A program made the translations under genes and the position numbers. From DSVZ01 sp037439785 (GTDB lineage Bacteria; Verrucomicrobiota; Verrucomicrobiia; Limisphaerales; J093): a stretch of 64,000 nucleotides of DNA. How positions within the stretch are numbered: position 1 is the stretch's first letter; every line of letters begins with the position of its first letter. Shown here piece after piece: positions 50,989 to 60,140 of this stretch. The stretch spans positions 117,859-181,858 of the forward strand of contig JBBIVJ010000002.1 in assembly GCA_037439785.1 (NCBI GenBank), given 5' to 3'. The notes beneath the pieces were generated by a model. The model did not search any database, had not been told where the DNA came from, and saw only the letters and a program-made list of their open reading frames with translations.

Positions 50989-51192
50989 GTGAAACATTGG
51001 CTCCATCTCGGGCTGTTGCTGACCGCGGTGACGCTGGGGGTTGCCTGCGGGGGCGTCAACACCTCCCACAGCGTGTCTCCGGCGTCGTTTTTCCTGCCCG
51101 GTTTGATCCGGGCGGAACCGGCGCCCACCCCCGGACCCGGGATGCCTCCGGAGCCTCCGGCCTCCGGGCCGGCGGTGGCGCGCCTTCCCTGA
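50989..51192 (+). CDS. Small putative lipoprotein upstream of hpnH
   Basis: A 67-residue protein with GTG start: HLGLLLTAVTLGVACGGVNT is a signal with a possible lipidated cysteine at residue 20, although -3 is glycine rather than the usual leucine. The segment HSVSPASFFLPGLIRAE follows and resembles a short conserved motif I associate with small proteins of this phylum. The tail is proline-rich and disordered. It ends 6 bases before hpnH, so it is translated with it. Function unknown; it may help hopanoid enzymes at the membrane. Confidence 0.6.
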   Translation: MKHWLHLGLLLTAVTLGVACGGVNTSHSVSPASFFLPGLIRAEPAPTPGPGMPPEPPASGPAVARLP

Positions 51193-51198
51193 TAAGCC

Positions 51199-52602
51199 AT
51201 GCGTTTCCCCTTCGCCCTGTCGGTCAAGATTGCCCGGCACATCATCAGGCACAAACTGCGGCGGACCCCCAGGTTCGCCCTGGTGTTGCAACTGGAGCCG
51301 CTGCACACCTGCAACCTGACCTGCACCGGCTGCGGGCGCATCCGCGAGTACTCGACCAGCCTCAAGGACATGGTGCCGCTGGAGCGGTGCCTGGCCGCCG
51401 CGGCCGAATGCGACGCGCCGATGGTCTCGATCTGCGGCGGCGAGCCGCTGATCTACCCGAAGATCGAGGAGCTGATCGAGGGGCTGCTCCGGCAGGGCCG
51501 CATCGTGTACATCTGCACCAACGGCCTGTTCATGCGGAAAAAGCTGGTGGACTACCTCGCGGCCATTTACACGCCCGCCGAGGAGCCGCGGTTGCAGGCG
51601 CTGCGGGCCGACAACCTCATCACCGACAAACAGGTCGCCGCCATCCGCCAGGGCAAGACCGACGGCCGACCGGTCATCCGCCCCACCCAGTGGCTGTACT
51701 GGAACGTCCACATTGACGGTCTGGAGTACACCCACGACCTGATCGTCGAGCGCGAGGGGGTGTTTCAGGAATGCGTCGAGGCGATCAAACTGGCCAAGCG
51801 CCTCGGCTTCCAGGTGGCCACCAACACCACCGTGTACCGCGAGACCGACGTGCGCGAAATCGAGGACATGTTCCGCTTCTTCTCCTGGCTGGGCGTGGAC
51901 GGTCACACCATCTCCCCCGGCTACGACTACGACGCCGCCAAGAAGGACATGGTCCGGCGCCTGGGCAGGAAGCCCGAGGACTTCTTCCTGACCCGCCAGA
52001 TGACGGTGGAGAAATTCGCCCGCATCCTCGACTGGGGCCGGCAGTTCACCATCTTCGGCACGCCCGTGTACCAGGAATTCCTGGCCGGCAAGCGCGAGCT
52101 GACCTGCACCGCCTGGGCCATCCCCACCTACAACATCAAGGGCTGGAAGGCGCCGTGCTACCTCATGACCGACGGCCACTACCCAACCTACCGCCAGATG
52201 CTCGACCAGGTGGACTGGGACAAATACGGCGTCGTCAACGGCGTGGCCCGCGATCCGCGCTGCGAAAACTGCATGGTCCACTGCGGCTACGACCCCAGCG
52301 GCGCCCTCGGCACCAATTACCGGCCCGGCGACCACTGGAAGAACTTCAAGTACAACTTCGGGCCGCGCCCGCCACGTTACGCGGGCGATGCCGACCTGCT
52401 CCGTCGCGCCTTCAACGGCCACTCCATCGGCAAGGGTCACCTGGCCGAGGCGCGGGCCGCGCTGCGCAAGAGTCAGGAGGGTCAGCCGGCCGTCACCGCG
52501 CCTGCCGGCAGCGGCTGCGCCGGGGGCAAGGGCGGCGGAGATGCGGTGCCCGCCGGCCTCCACGCGGCCAAAAGCGTGGAGTCGGGCGCGCCGCCGGCGT
52601 AA
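51199..52602 (+). CDS. hpnH: Adenosylhopane synthase HpnH (radical SAM)
   Basis: Radical-SAM enzyme that joins a 5'-deoxyadenosyl group to diploptene, the first step in making extended hopanoids. The cluster motif is CNLTCTGC (C38, C42, C45). The start ALSVKIARHIIRHKLRRTPR, and APMVSICGGEPLIYPKIEEL, GRIVYICTNGLFM and WLGVDGHTISPGYDYDAAKK all match HpnH. A cysteine-rich C-terminal region is present (RCENCMVHCGYDPSGALGTN). The protein is 467 residues, longer than typical because of about 60 residues of low-complexity tail. hpnJ follows after a broken gene. Squalene-hopene cyclase is not in the window. Confidence 0.92.
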   Translation: MRFPFALSVKIARHIIRHKLRRTPRFALVLQLEPLHTCNLTCTGCGRIREYSTSLKDMVPLERCLAAAAECDAPMVSICGGEPLIYPKIEELIEGLLRQGRIVYICTNGLFMRKKLVDYLAAIYTPAEEPRLQALRADNLITDKQVAAIRQGKTDGRPVIRPTQWLYWNVHIDGLEYTHDLIVEREGVFQECVEAIKLAKRLGFQVATNTTVYRETDVREIEDMFRFFSWLGVDGHTISPGYDYDAAKKDMVRRLGRKPEDFFLTRQMTVEKFARILDWGRQFTIFGTPVYQEFLAGKRELTCTAWAIPTYNIKGWKAPCYLMTDGHYPTYRQMLDQVDWDKYGVVNGVARDPRCENCMVHCGYDPSGALGTNYRPGDHWKNFKYNFGPRPPRYAGDADLLRRAFNGHSIGKGHLAEARAALRKSQEGQPAVTAPAGSGCAGGKGGGDAVPAGLHAAKSVESGAPPA

Positions 52603-52616
52603 GCTCGCGCCCCGGT

Positions 52617-53175
52617 ATGTTCCGCCACATCCTCATCAGCCGCTTCAAGTCCCTCAAAGAGGTCGAGTTCGAGGCTCGGCGGGTGAACGTGCTGATCGGC
52701 GAGCCGAACACGGGCAAGTCGAACGTGTTCGAGGCGCTGGTGACCGCGGGGGGGGGTCCCCGCGAGGTGGTGGAACACGCCGCCGGACGGGACGGCTTCT
52801 GCCGGCGGCTCCAGCGGGAGGAAAGGGCGCTGGGCATGGTGGACCAGGACCCGGACGCGCATCCGATTCCCTACATGAAATCGCTGGAGCAAGTCCAACG
52901 GCAGCACGACCTGCTGGTGCTCAAGGACCGCCGGCGGAACAACTGCCTGATCGTCGTCTGCCCACGGCTCGAAGAATGGCTGGTTCGGACGGCCAGGGAT
53001 GCGAGCCTTCGGCTGAGCGGCATTTGGCTTCGAGGACGACCACGGCAAGGGGCTGCACCGCGAGTTCAACCAGCGGCTTCCCAACCTGCGCCGACTGGTT
53101 GGGGCGCTGATGGAGCAACGCCAGGAACGCATCCTTGCCCTGCAACAATGGCTCGACTCCCCTCCGACCTCCTGA
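52617..53175 (+). pseudogene. Broken gene: AAA ATPase N-terminus fused to a partner-protein remnant
   Basis: The first 45 residues (ISRFKSLKEVEFEARRVNVL then IGEPNTGKSNVFEAL, a Walker A) are the start of an AAA/ABC-type ATPase. Directly after, the sequence changes to an unrelated small protein (RALGMVDQDPDAHPIPYMKS, NNCLIVVCPRLEEWLVRTAR) that I associate with such ATPases as a second gene. Its last part continues only in another frame, from about 53020, as AFGFEDDHGKGLHREFNQRL and RQERILALQQWL to a stop at 53173. So most of the ATPase is deleted and the remainder is frameshifted. It lies between hpnH and hpnJ and is probably non-functional. Confidence 0.7.
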
Positions 53176-53184
53176 ACTTGACCC

Positions 53185-54630
53185 ATGCCCACGCTCTTCC
53201 TGTGTCCCCCCGGTTTTGACGGCTTCGACGGCGGCGCCGGCTCGCGCTACCAGGCGCGCCGCGAGGTGACCAGTTTCTGGTACCCCACCTGGCTGGCCCA
53301 GCCGGCCGCGCTGGTGCCCGAGTCCCGGCTGCTCGACTGCCCCCCCCACGGCATCGGCCGCGAGGAATGCCTGCGCATCGCGCGGGACTACGACCACGTC
53401 ATCATCCACACCAGCACCCCCTCGCTGCGCAACGATTGCAAGGTGGCCGAGGCCATCAAGGCGCAGCGGCCCGGCACCACCATCGGCTTTGTAGGCGCCC
53501 ACGCTGCGGTCCTGCCCACCGAGACCCTGAAGGCCTCGCCGGCCATTGACTGGGTGGGCCGTAAGGAATTCGACTTTACCTGCAAGGAAGTGGCCGAGGG
53601 CCGCCCGCTCGGCGAGATCGCCGGCCTGAGTTACCGGGACGCCGACGGCAAAATCCGCCACAATCCCGAGCGCGAGTTGATCGCCAACATGGACGCCCTG
53701 CCCTGGGTGGCGGACGTGTACAAGCGCGACCTCCAGATCGAACGCTACTTCATCGGCTACCTCCTCCACCCCTACATCAGCCTCTACACCGGCCGCGGCT
53801 GCCCCGCCCAGTGCACCTTCTGCCTCTGGCCCCAGACCATCGGCGGCCACAAGTACCGCGTCCGCTCGGTGCAAAACGTGGCCGACGAGATGGCCTACCT
53901 GAAACAGCTTTTCCCCCAAGTGAAGGAGTTTTTCTTCGACGACGACACCTTCACGGCCAACCTGCCGCGCGCCCGTGAAATCGCGATGAAACTCGCGCCC
54001 CTGGGCCTGACCTGGAGCTGCAACAGCCGCGCCAACCTGGATTACGACACCATCCGTCAGATGAAAGACGGCGGGTTGCGCCTGTTCCTGGTCGGCTACG
54101 AGTCCGGCAACGAGCAAATCCTCAAGAACATCAAGAAGGGCGTGACGCGGGAGGAGATGCGGCGTTTCACGCGCGACTGCCACCGCGCCGGCGTGGTCAT
54201 CCACGGCACGTTCATCCTCGGCCTGCCGGTCGAAACCCGCGAGACGATCGAAGAGACCATCCGGTTTGCCCAGGAGCTGGACGTGTTCTCGGTCCAGGTC
54301 AGCCTGGCCGCGCCGTACCCCGGCACCGAGTTGTACGAACAGGCCCGGCTCAACGGCTGGTTCGTCAAGCGGGACAAGACCGACATTGTGCACGAGGACG
54401 GCTTCCAGGAGTCGGCCCTCGAGTACCCGGACCTGGGCAAGGAGGAGATCTTCGAGGCGGTCGAGCGCTTCTACCACCGCTACTACCTGCGCCCGAAACC
54501 GATCCTGCGCATCATCAAAACCATGCTCGAGGACAAGGACGTGTGCGTGCGCCGCCTGCGCGAGGGCTACGAGTTCTTCAAGAGCATGGCCCAGCGGCGC
54601 AGCGACCTGGCCGCCGCGCAGGCCCGGTAA
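53185..54630 (+). CDS. hpnJ: Hopanoid-associated radical SAM protein HpnJ
   Basis: A B12-binding-domain radical-SAM protein of 481 residues. The N-terminus TLFLCPPGFDGFDGGAGSRY is the HpnJ form of the cobalamin-binding-like domain. The cluster motif is RGCPAQCTFC (C206, C210, C213). The pattern FFFDDDTFTANLPRAREIAM, LRLFLVGYESGNEQILKNI and GTFILGLPVETRETIEETIR is typical of the family. In Burkholderia HpnJ is needed to form the cyclitol ether head of bacteriohopanetetrol. It starts 9 bases after the pseudogene stop. Together with hpnH it indicates decorated hopanoids. Confidence 0.92.
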   Translation: MPTLFLCPPGFDGFDGGAGSRYQARREVTSFWYPTWLAQPAALVPESRLLDCPPHGIGREECLRIARDYDHVIIHTSTPSLRNDCKVAEAIKAQRPGTTIGFVGAHAAVLPTETLKASPAIDWVGRKEFDFTCKEVAEGRPLGEIAGLSYRDADGKIRHNPERELIANMDALPWVADVYKRDLQIERYFIGYLLHPYISLYTGRGCPAQCTFCLWPQTIGGHKYRVRSVQNVADEMAYLKQLFPQVKEFFFDDDTFTANLPRAREIAMKLAPLGLTWSCNSRANLDYDTIRQMKDGGLRLFLVGYESGNEQILKNIKKGVTREEMRRFTRDCHRAGVVIHGTFILGLPVETRETIEETIRFAQELDVFSVQVSLAAPYPGTELYEQARLNGWFVKRDKTDIVHEDGFQESALEYPDLGKEEIFEAVERFYHRYYLRPKPILRIIKTMLEDKDVCVRRLREGYEFFKSMAQRRSDLAAAQAR

Positions 54631-54737
54631 CGGCCGCGCGGGCACAGGGGGGTGCGGCAGGGCCCGGGAGGTACGGCTGCGCCGAGCCGACGTGACCCGC
54701 CGCCTCGGCAGGGCGGTGGAGCAACAGGGGTTCGCCC

Positions 54738-54765
54738 TTGCGTCGGGGTGTGGTTGGGGTGGAAT
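54738..54765 (+). promoter_or_regulatory. Putative promoter of the CPBP-protease gene
   Basis: TTGCGT (54738-54743), a 16-base spacer, TGGAAT (54760-54765), then 8 bases to the ATG at 54774. Confidence 0.4.
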
Positions 54766-54773
54766 GCGCGCGC

Positions 54774-55487
54774 ATGAAATGGTTTCAGGACCAACTAACC
54801 GCCTCGCCCACGGCCGCGCGGTTCCTGCCCTACTTCATTTTCGTGGCGCTGACCTTCTTTCAGGGCAAGCTCGGCGCGGGGTCCGAGTACTGGGTCTATT
54901 TGGGCAAGACCCTGGTGGGGGTCTGGTTGATCGGCCAGATGCGCGCCCACGTGCCCGAAATGCGCTGGGCCTGGAGCTGGGAGGCGCTGGCGGTGGGCGT
55001 GGCGGTCTGCGTGATCTGGGTGGGATTGGACCCGTACTACCCCCGGCTGGGCGAGCTGATGGCCCGCGTGGGCCTGGCGGCGCCCCCGGACCCGGCCGAG
55101 GCGCCCTCGCCGTGGAATCCCTTCGCCCACTTTGGCGAGGGCAGCCTGCTGGGCTGGTTGTTTGTCCTGACGCGCATCGCGGGGTCCACCCTGGTGGTTC
55201 CCCCGTTGGAGGAGGCCTTCTTTCGCTCCTTCCTGTACCGCTACCTGGTGAAGGCCGATTTTCTGGCGGTGCCCCTGACAACCTGGGCGGCCACGCCCTT
55301 TGTGGTCACCTCGGTCGTGTTCGGCCTGATCCACTTTGAATGGCTGGCGGGCATCCTGTGCGGCGCCGCCTACCTGGGGCTGGTGATTCACAAGGGACGG
55401 CTGGGCGACGCCATCACCGCGCACGCCATCACCAACTTCCTGCTGGGGGTGTGGGTGGTGGGGAAGGGGGCGTGGCATTTCTGGTGA
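54774..55487 (+). CDS. CPBP intramembrane protease (CAAX prenyl protease-related)
   Basis: A 237-residue integral membrane protein with the three ABI/CPBP motifs: EEAFFRSF (motif 1, glutamates and arginine), FGLIHFEW (motif 2, histidine) and HAITNFLLG (motif 3). The N-terminal half, FLPYFIFVALTFFQGKLGAG, matches the subgroup often found with exosortase/PEP-CTERM genes. No exosortase is in the window. It could process lipoproteins or sorting signals. Confidence 0.85.
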   Translation: MKWFQDQLTASPTAARFLPYFIFVALTFFQGKLGAGSEYWVYLGKTLVGVWLIGQMRAHVPEMRWAWSWEALAVGVAVCVIWVGLDPYYPRLGELMARVGLAAPPDPAEAPSPWNPFAHFGEGSLLGWLFVLTRIAGSTLVVPPLEEAFFRSFLYRYLVKADFLAVPLTTWAATPFVVTSVVFGLIHFEWLAGILCGAAYLGLVIHKGRLGDAITAHAITNFLLGVWVVGKGAWHFW

Positions 55488-55775
55488 AGGCCGCTGCGGC
55501 GAACCGCCACAACCGTCGCGCGGCTGGCTGCGCCAACCCCTCCGCCGGTCCCGTGGAAGCCGGTGCCGGACAGCCCGGCCGACGTTGCGCCCCACCCCCG
55601 GGGGCTTCACGCGGAAGCCGGCGCCGGGAGGCCCCAAGATAAGGGACTTCCATCCAGACCCACCGGTTCACCTTACGCTTCGCGTTTGACCCCGCCGCCG
55701 GCCCGACTAAGCTGACACACCTTTTGCCGCACGGGGAGGCAGGCATTCCCCCGGGGCAGGCGGTTGGAACAATTC
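55488..55775 (+). promoter_or_regulatory. korA upstream region with promoter
   Basis: TTGACC (55686-55691), a 16-base spacer and TAAGCT (55708-55713) form a good promoter, giving a leader of about 55 bases before korA. The rest of the 288-base gap shows nothing recognisable. Confidence 0.5.
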
Positions 55776-57593
55776 ATGAGCAGCACCACGGAAACGATGT
55801 CGCCGGCGGAGCCGGGCCGGCAACAGGTTCGGGACATTGTCATCCGCATCGCGGGCAACTCGCAGGACGGCATCCAGGCCATCGGCGGCTTTCTGGCCCG
55901 CCTGGCCGGGCGCAGCGAGCAGGACGTGATGACCTACATGACCATCCCGTCCACCATCTCGGGCGGCCCGTCCATCTTCCAGGTCCGCATGGGCTCGGGG
56001 GAAATTCTCAGTGCCGGCGACGAGGCGGACGTACTGCTGGCCTTTTACCAACACTCCTACGAGAACCACCTCCAGGCGCTGCACCCCGGTGGGATTGTGG
56101 TGTACGACTCCGATCACGTCGAGCCGCGCGAGGAGTGGAAGGCGATCTACCGGCACGTCGGCGTACCCATCTCCGGGCTGACGGTCGAGGCCATCGGCGG
56201 TACCGGCCGGGACAAGGGCAAGAACGTGTACGCCCTGGGCCTGATCGCGAAAATGTTCGACCTGAACGTGGACAAGCTCAAGCAGCTCATCGCCGAGCGG
56301 TTCCGCGGCAAGGACGCGAGCATCCTGACCAACGCCCTGAACGCCTTTGACGCCGGCTACTCGAACGCCCTGGGCCACCTCATCGCGACCTTCCAATTCG
56401 AGGAGCCCCGGCGCCGTGGCGTCCACCAGGTGGTCATGAACGGCAACGAAGCCCTGGCCTACGGCCTGATCGCCGCCGGCGTGCGCTTCGGCGCCGGCTA
56501 CCCCATCACCCCGTGGTCGGACATCATGGAGCTGTTGCGCCGCGGGCTGCCCGAGTACGGCGGTACCTTCGTGCAGTGCGAGGACGAGATCGCCTCGATC
56601 TGCATGGCCCTGGGGGCCGCCTACGCCGGGCGGGTGGCCGTCACCGGCAGCAGCGGGCCGGGCCTCTCGCTCAAGACCGAGGCCCTGGGTTGGGGCGTCA
56701 TGGCCGAGGTGCCGCTGGTGGTCATTGACGTCCAACGCGGCGGCCCCTCGACCGGTCTGCCCACCAACGTCGAGCAGTCCGACCTCAACATGGCCTGCTT
56801 CGGCAGCCACGGCGATTCCCCGCGGGTGGTGATTGCCCCGGCCAATGTCGAGGACTGCTTCTACACCGCCATCGAAGCGGTCAACCTGGCGCGCGAATTC
56901 AACCTGCCGGTGCTCGTGCTCACCGACCAGGCCCTGGCCACCCGCATCGAGGCCTTTGACGAGCCGGACCTGCAACGCGTCTGCCAGGAACTGCCCCTGG
57001 ACCTTTCCCCCGTGCCCGCGCACAAACCCTACGACCTGGCCGCCCCGGACGGCGTGGCACGGCATCGCCCGCCCGGTACGCCCATCCTCAACGGCATCTA
57101 CCCCATCCTCACCGGCCTGGAGCATGACGAATACGGTCACCCCACCAGCTCGCCCAAACTCCATGCCGAGATGACCGCCAAGCGCCGCCGCAAACTCCAG
57201 GCCCTGGCCGCCCGGCTGCCCGTCCCCCAGGTGTACGGTCCGCCCGAAGGCGATGTCCTGCTCATCGGCTGGGGCTCGACCTGCGGCCCCATCCGCGAAG
57301 CGGTGGACCGCGCCCGCGCCGATGGCCGTGCAGTGTCGGCCCTCCATCTCCGGCACCTGCATCCGCTGCCCCCCGGCCTGGAAACCATTTTTGCCGGCTT
57401 CCACCACCTGCGCGTGGTCGAGATGAACGACGAGGGCGTGTACGGCTACGGCCAACTGGCCGGCCTGTTGCGCGCCCGCTTCGGCAACCCCAAAATCCAC
57501 GGCATCAACAAGACCGACGGCCTGGCCTTCAAGGTCCGCGAAATCGTCGAACGCCTCCGCCAGGACGTCCAGGATGGCATGCGCCGCTTTTGA
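55776..57593 (+). CDS. korA: 2-oxoacid:ferredoxin oxidoreductase, fused gamma-alpha subunit
   Basis: Large subunit of a 2-oxoglutarate- or pyruvate-type:ferredoxin oxidoreductase that makes acyl-CoA, CO2 and reduced ferredoxin. The gamma domain comes first (DIVIRIAGNSQDGIQAIGGF, about 20-210), then the alpha domain with NEALAYGLIAAGVRFGAGYP, ITPWSDIMELL, TGSSGPGLSLKTEALGWGVM and VVIDVQRGGPSTGLPTNVEQ. The order gamma-alpha in one chain and the adjacent beta gene are the usual KorAB form. I chose the ATG at 55776; a TTG at 55764 adds four residues. 2-Oxoglutarate is the likeliest substrate, but the sequence does not settle it. Confidence 0.92.
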   Translation: MSSTTETMSPAEPGRQQVRDIVIRIAGNSQDGIQAIGGFLARLAGRSEQDVMTYMTIPSTISGGPSIFQVRMGSGEILSAGDEADVLLAFYQHSYENHLQALHPGGIVVYDSDHVEPREEWKAIYRHVGVPISGLTVEAIGGTGRDKGKNVYALGLIAKMFDLNVDKLKQLIAERFRGKDASILTNALNAFDAGYSNALGHLIATFQFEEPRRRGVHQVVMNGNEALAYGLIAAGVRFGAGYPITPWSDIMELLRRGLPEYGGTFVQCEDEIASICMALGAAYAGRVAVTGSSGPGLSLKTEALGWGVMAEVPLVVIDVQRGGPSTGLPTNVEQSDLNMACFGSHGDSPRVVIAPANVEDCFYTAIEAVNLAREFNLPVLVLTDQALATRIEAFDEPDLQRVCQELPLDLSPVPAHKPYDLAAPDGVARHRPPGTPILNGIYPILTGLEHDEYGHPTSSPKLHAEMTAKRRRKLQALAARLPVPQVYGPPEGDVLLIGWGSTCGPIREAVDRARADGRAVSALHLRHLHPLPPGLETIFAGFHHLRVVEMNDEGVYGYGQLAGLLRARFGNPKIHGINKTDGLAFKVREIVERLRQDVQDGMRRF

Positions 57594-57652
57594 ATCCCCC
57601 CCAACTCCCTGATCCTGCTCCGAATCTTAATCTGCCTCGTGCCCTGAACCCC

Positions 57653-58621
57653 ATGTCCGCCTCCACGTCCACCTCCTCCCCTCCGACAGTCGCCCGGACC
57701 GGCGCGCCGGCCCCTGCGCCTGCGAGTCCTCCCGCCGCCCCGCCGGCCGAACGCCGCCCCTTGACCAAGAAGGAACTCGCCGCCGACCACCCCACCTGGT
57801 GCCCGGGCTGCGGTGACTTCTCCGTGCTGGCCCTGTACTTCAAACTCATCGAAAAACGCGGCCTGCAGCGGGAGCAATTTGTCAGCGTTTCCGGCATCGG
57901 CTGCTCGAGCCGGTTCCCCTACTTTGTGCAGGCCCACGGCGCCCACTTCATTCACGGCCGCGCGCTGCCCTTTGCCACCGGCATTTCGCTGACCCGACCG
58001 GACCTGCACGTGTTTGTGTTCAGCGGGGACGGCGACGCCTTTTCCATCGGCGGCAACCACTTCACCCACACCGCGCGCAAGAACGTGAAGCTGACGCTGG
58101 TGGTCATGGACAACGAGGTTTACGGCCTGACCAAGAAGCAGACCTCCCCCACCTCGCGCCTGGGCTACAAGAGCAAAACCGACCCCTGGGGCGCCGTGGA
58201 CCAGCCCATCAACCCGCTCAAGCAGGCCCTCGCCGCCGGCGCCACCTTCGTGGCCCGCACCGCCAGCACCAACCCCAACCACCTGCTCCAGATGATGGAG
58301 GCGGCGATGGACCACGACGGCTTCAGCTTCATCCACTGCCTCAGCGAATGCGTCGAGTTCTATCCCGGCGCCTTCGATGCCGCCATCCCGCGCAAGGGCG
58401 GCAGCTTTCCCCTGGTGCCCGCCGACCACGACGTGACCGATGAAGTGGCCGCTTACCGGCTGGCCGGGGCGCCGTTTCCGGGCTACTTCGGCATCTTTTA
58501 CCGCGTGCAGCGACCCACCAAAAACGCCTGCGAAGCCCGCATCAATGCCGAGCAACAGGCGCGCACTACCGGGCTGGCCCCCTGGCAAATCCTCGCCCGC
58601 ACCTTCGAGCGGATGCGCTAG
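57653..58621 (+). CDS. korB: 2-oxoacid:ferredoxin oxidoreductase beta subunit
   Basis: The thiamine-diphosphate- and [4Fe-4S]-binding subunit of the complex with korA. After a proline/alanine-rich leader of about 30 residues, the conserved part opens HPTWCPGCGDFSVLALYFKL (two cluster cysteines), with GIGCSSRFPYFV supplying a third. The TPP motif is VFSGDGDAFSIGGNHF ending in NVKLTLVVMDNEVYGLTKKQ. The start at 57653 is 59 bases after the korA stop. The 322-residue length and cysteine pattern match KorB. No delta/ferredoxin subunit gene follows. Confidence 0.93.
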   Translation: MSASTSTSSPPTVARTGAPAPAPASPPAAPPAERRPLTKKELAADHPTWCPGCGDFSVLALYFKLIEKRGLQREQFVSVSGIGCSSRFPYFVQAHGAHFIHGRALPFATGISLTRPDLHVFVFSGDGDAFSIGGNHFTHTARKNVKLTLVVMDNEVYGLTKKQTSPTSRLGYKSKTDPWGAVDQPINPLKQALAAGATFVARTASTNPNHLLQMMEAAMDHDGFSFIHCLSECVEFYPGAFDAAIPRKGGSFPLVPADHDVTDEVAAYRLAGAPFPGYFGIFYRVQRPTKNACEARINAEQQARTTGLAPWQILARTFERMR

Positions 58622-58766
58622 CCGGCCGGGCGGGTTGGGATCGGCTCAAGGCAGAACGCGGAAGGTCCAAACCCTCCGTTGCCCCTTCTGGCTCCTGACT
58701 TCTGACTCCGCCCCCGCCGGCATCCGGTATCCGGTATCTGGCATCCGGCATCCGGTATCCGCTCCC
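58622..58766. repeat. Convergent gap with heptamer arrays
   Basis: Between korB and ppk2 ends. CCTGACT and TCTGACT at 58694-58707, then six adjacent heptamers of the form YATCYGS at 58721-58762 (CATCCGG, TATCCGG, TATCTGG, CATCCGG, CATCCGG, TATCCGC). Confidence 0.8.
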
Positions 58767-59669
58767 TCATTCCCGCAGCAACGCCCGCCGGGCCGCCGCC
58801 AGTTCCCGGCGCTGCGCCGGGCCGAGTTTCGGATAATGCAGGTCCAGCGACGTCAGCGCGTCAATCACCGCGGCGGCCACCACCAGCCGCGTGAACCACT
58901 TGTGGTCCGCCGGCACCACATACCACGGCGCCTCGGGCGTGGCCGTGTGGCGGATCATGTCCTCGTAAGCGGCCTGGTACGCCTTCCAGTGACGCCGCTC
59001 GGCCACGTCCGCCGCCGAGAACTTCCAGTTCTTGTCGGGATTTTCGATGCGCTCCAGAAATCGCCGCTTCTGTTCCCCCTTCGACACGTGCAGGAAGAAC
59101 TTGCGGACCAGCACGCCGTTGCGATGCAGGTAGCTCTCGAAGTGGCGGATGTCCCGGAAGCGCTCCTCCCAGATGTCCGGGGTGACCCGCCCCGGCGGCA
59201 GCTTCTGACGTTCCAGCCACTCCGGATGCACGCGCACGATGAGCGTCTCCTCGTAGTAACTGCGGTTGAAGATGCCGATGCGCCCCCGCTCGGGCAGGCG
59301 TTTCCAGCAGCGCCAGAGAAAGTCGTGGTCCAGCTCCTCGGCGCTGGGCGCTTTGAAGGCATGGACCTGGCAGCCCTGCGGGTTCACCCCGGACATGACG
59401 TGCTTGATGGCGCTGTCCTTGCCCGCGGCGTCCATGGCCTGGAAGATCAACAGCACCGCCCACCGGTCCTGGGCATGGAGGCGGTCCTGGAGCCGTGCCA
59501 GCGTCTCGATCCCCTGGGCCAGGGCCTCGCGCGCCCGGGGTTTGTCCTCCGACTTCAGCCCCAGCGTGTTCGCGGGGTCCACGTCTTTGAGGCGGAACCG
59601 CCGGCCGTCCGTGACGCAGAACGGCCGGCTCAGGCGACGGCAGACGCGGGTAAACTTCTCCAGGTTCAT
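58767..59669 (-). CDS. ppk2: Polyphosphate kinase 2 (PPK2), class III-like
   Basis: Transfers phosphate from polyphosphate to nucleotides. The 300-residue protein has Walker A FQAMDAAGKDSAIKHVMSGV, Walker B-region GIFNRSYYEETLIVRVHPEW and a lid region KGEQKRRFLERIENPDKNWK. The FNRSYYE form points to the class III subgroup, whose studied members phosphorylate AMP and ADP. The start at 59669 gives MNLEKFTRVCRRLSRPFCV. TTGCCG-N16-GATGCT lies further upstream. It is convergent with korB. Confidence 0.9.
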   Translation of the reverse strand: MNLEKFTRVCRRLSRPFCVTDGRRFRLKDVDPANTLGLKSEDKPRAREALAQGIETLARLQDRLHAQDRWAVLLIFQAMDAAGKDSAIKHVMSGVNPQGCQVHAFKAPSAEELDHDFLWRCWKRLPERGRIGIFNRSYYEETLIVRVHPEWLERQKLPPGRVTPDIWEERFRDIRHFESYLHRNGVLVRKFFLHVSKGEQKRRFLERIENPDKNWKFSAADVAERRHWKAYQAAYEDMIRHTATPEAPWYVVPADHKWFTRLVVAAAVIDALTSLDLHYPKLGPAQRRELAAARRALLRE

Positions 59670-60034
59670 GGGCCTTGTCGCGGCTGTGGCGGCCTGACGG
59701 GCCACCGCTCGTTGACGCGCCCAGCATCGCATCCACCCCGCCAGCGGCAAGGACCAACCGCCGGGGCCTCGGGCTCGTCGGCACCTTCCCACCTCTGAGA
59801 ATTTCCTCCCCCGACGCCGAGGGGCGACGCTGTCCCGATCCACCCTCCCTGACCGAGGAGCGCGATGCCGGCCAATCCTCGCAGACATGTTGGCAACCGC
59901 CGCCCCGCCTGCTACACACTCGCCCGTGCCCCGCGCCGACCGCGATTCGCACCGTAGGGACAACCACCAGGTCCGGCAGTCCGGATTGAGGCCGGCCCCG
60001 GCGTTTGCCCCCGTGGGGCGGCCGGGCAGGACGG

Positions 60035-60052
60035 GACCTGCTCCGGCAGGTC
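60035..60052. promoter_or_regulatory. Operator-like inverted repeat GACCTGC-TCCG-GCAGGTC
   Basis: Perfect 7-base arms around a TCCG centre, 133 bases before the DUF499 start. It may be a repressor site or an RNA hairpin. Confidence 0.4.
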
Positions 60053-60140
60053 GAACACCCCCCTGTGGCGCGGCGGCGAAATTTGACCAACAGCACCGTG
60101 TCAAAAGCCCGGACCAGGTACAGGGAATTCTCCCGCGGTG

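Noticed and set aside
52617..53220. An intact gene running from 52617 to 53219 in one frame
   Set aside because: After about residue 135 this frame loses similarity, while the adjacent frame continues the expected C-terminus and stops at 53175, so a frameshift is more likely.
58721..58762. Possible CRISPR-like array
   Set aside because: Units are 7 bases and directly adjacent with no spacers; no cas genes in the window.
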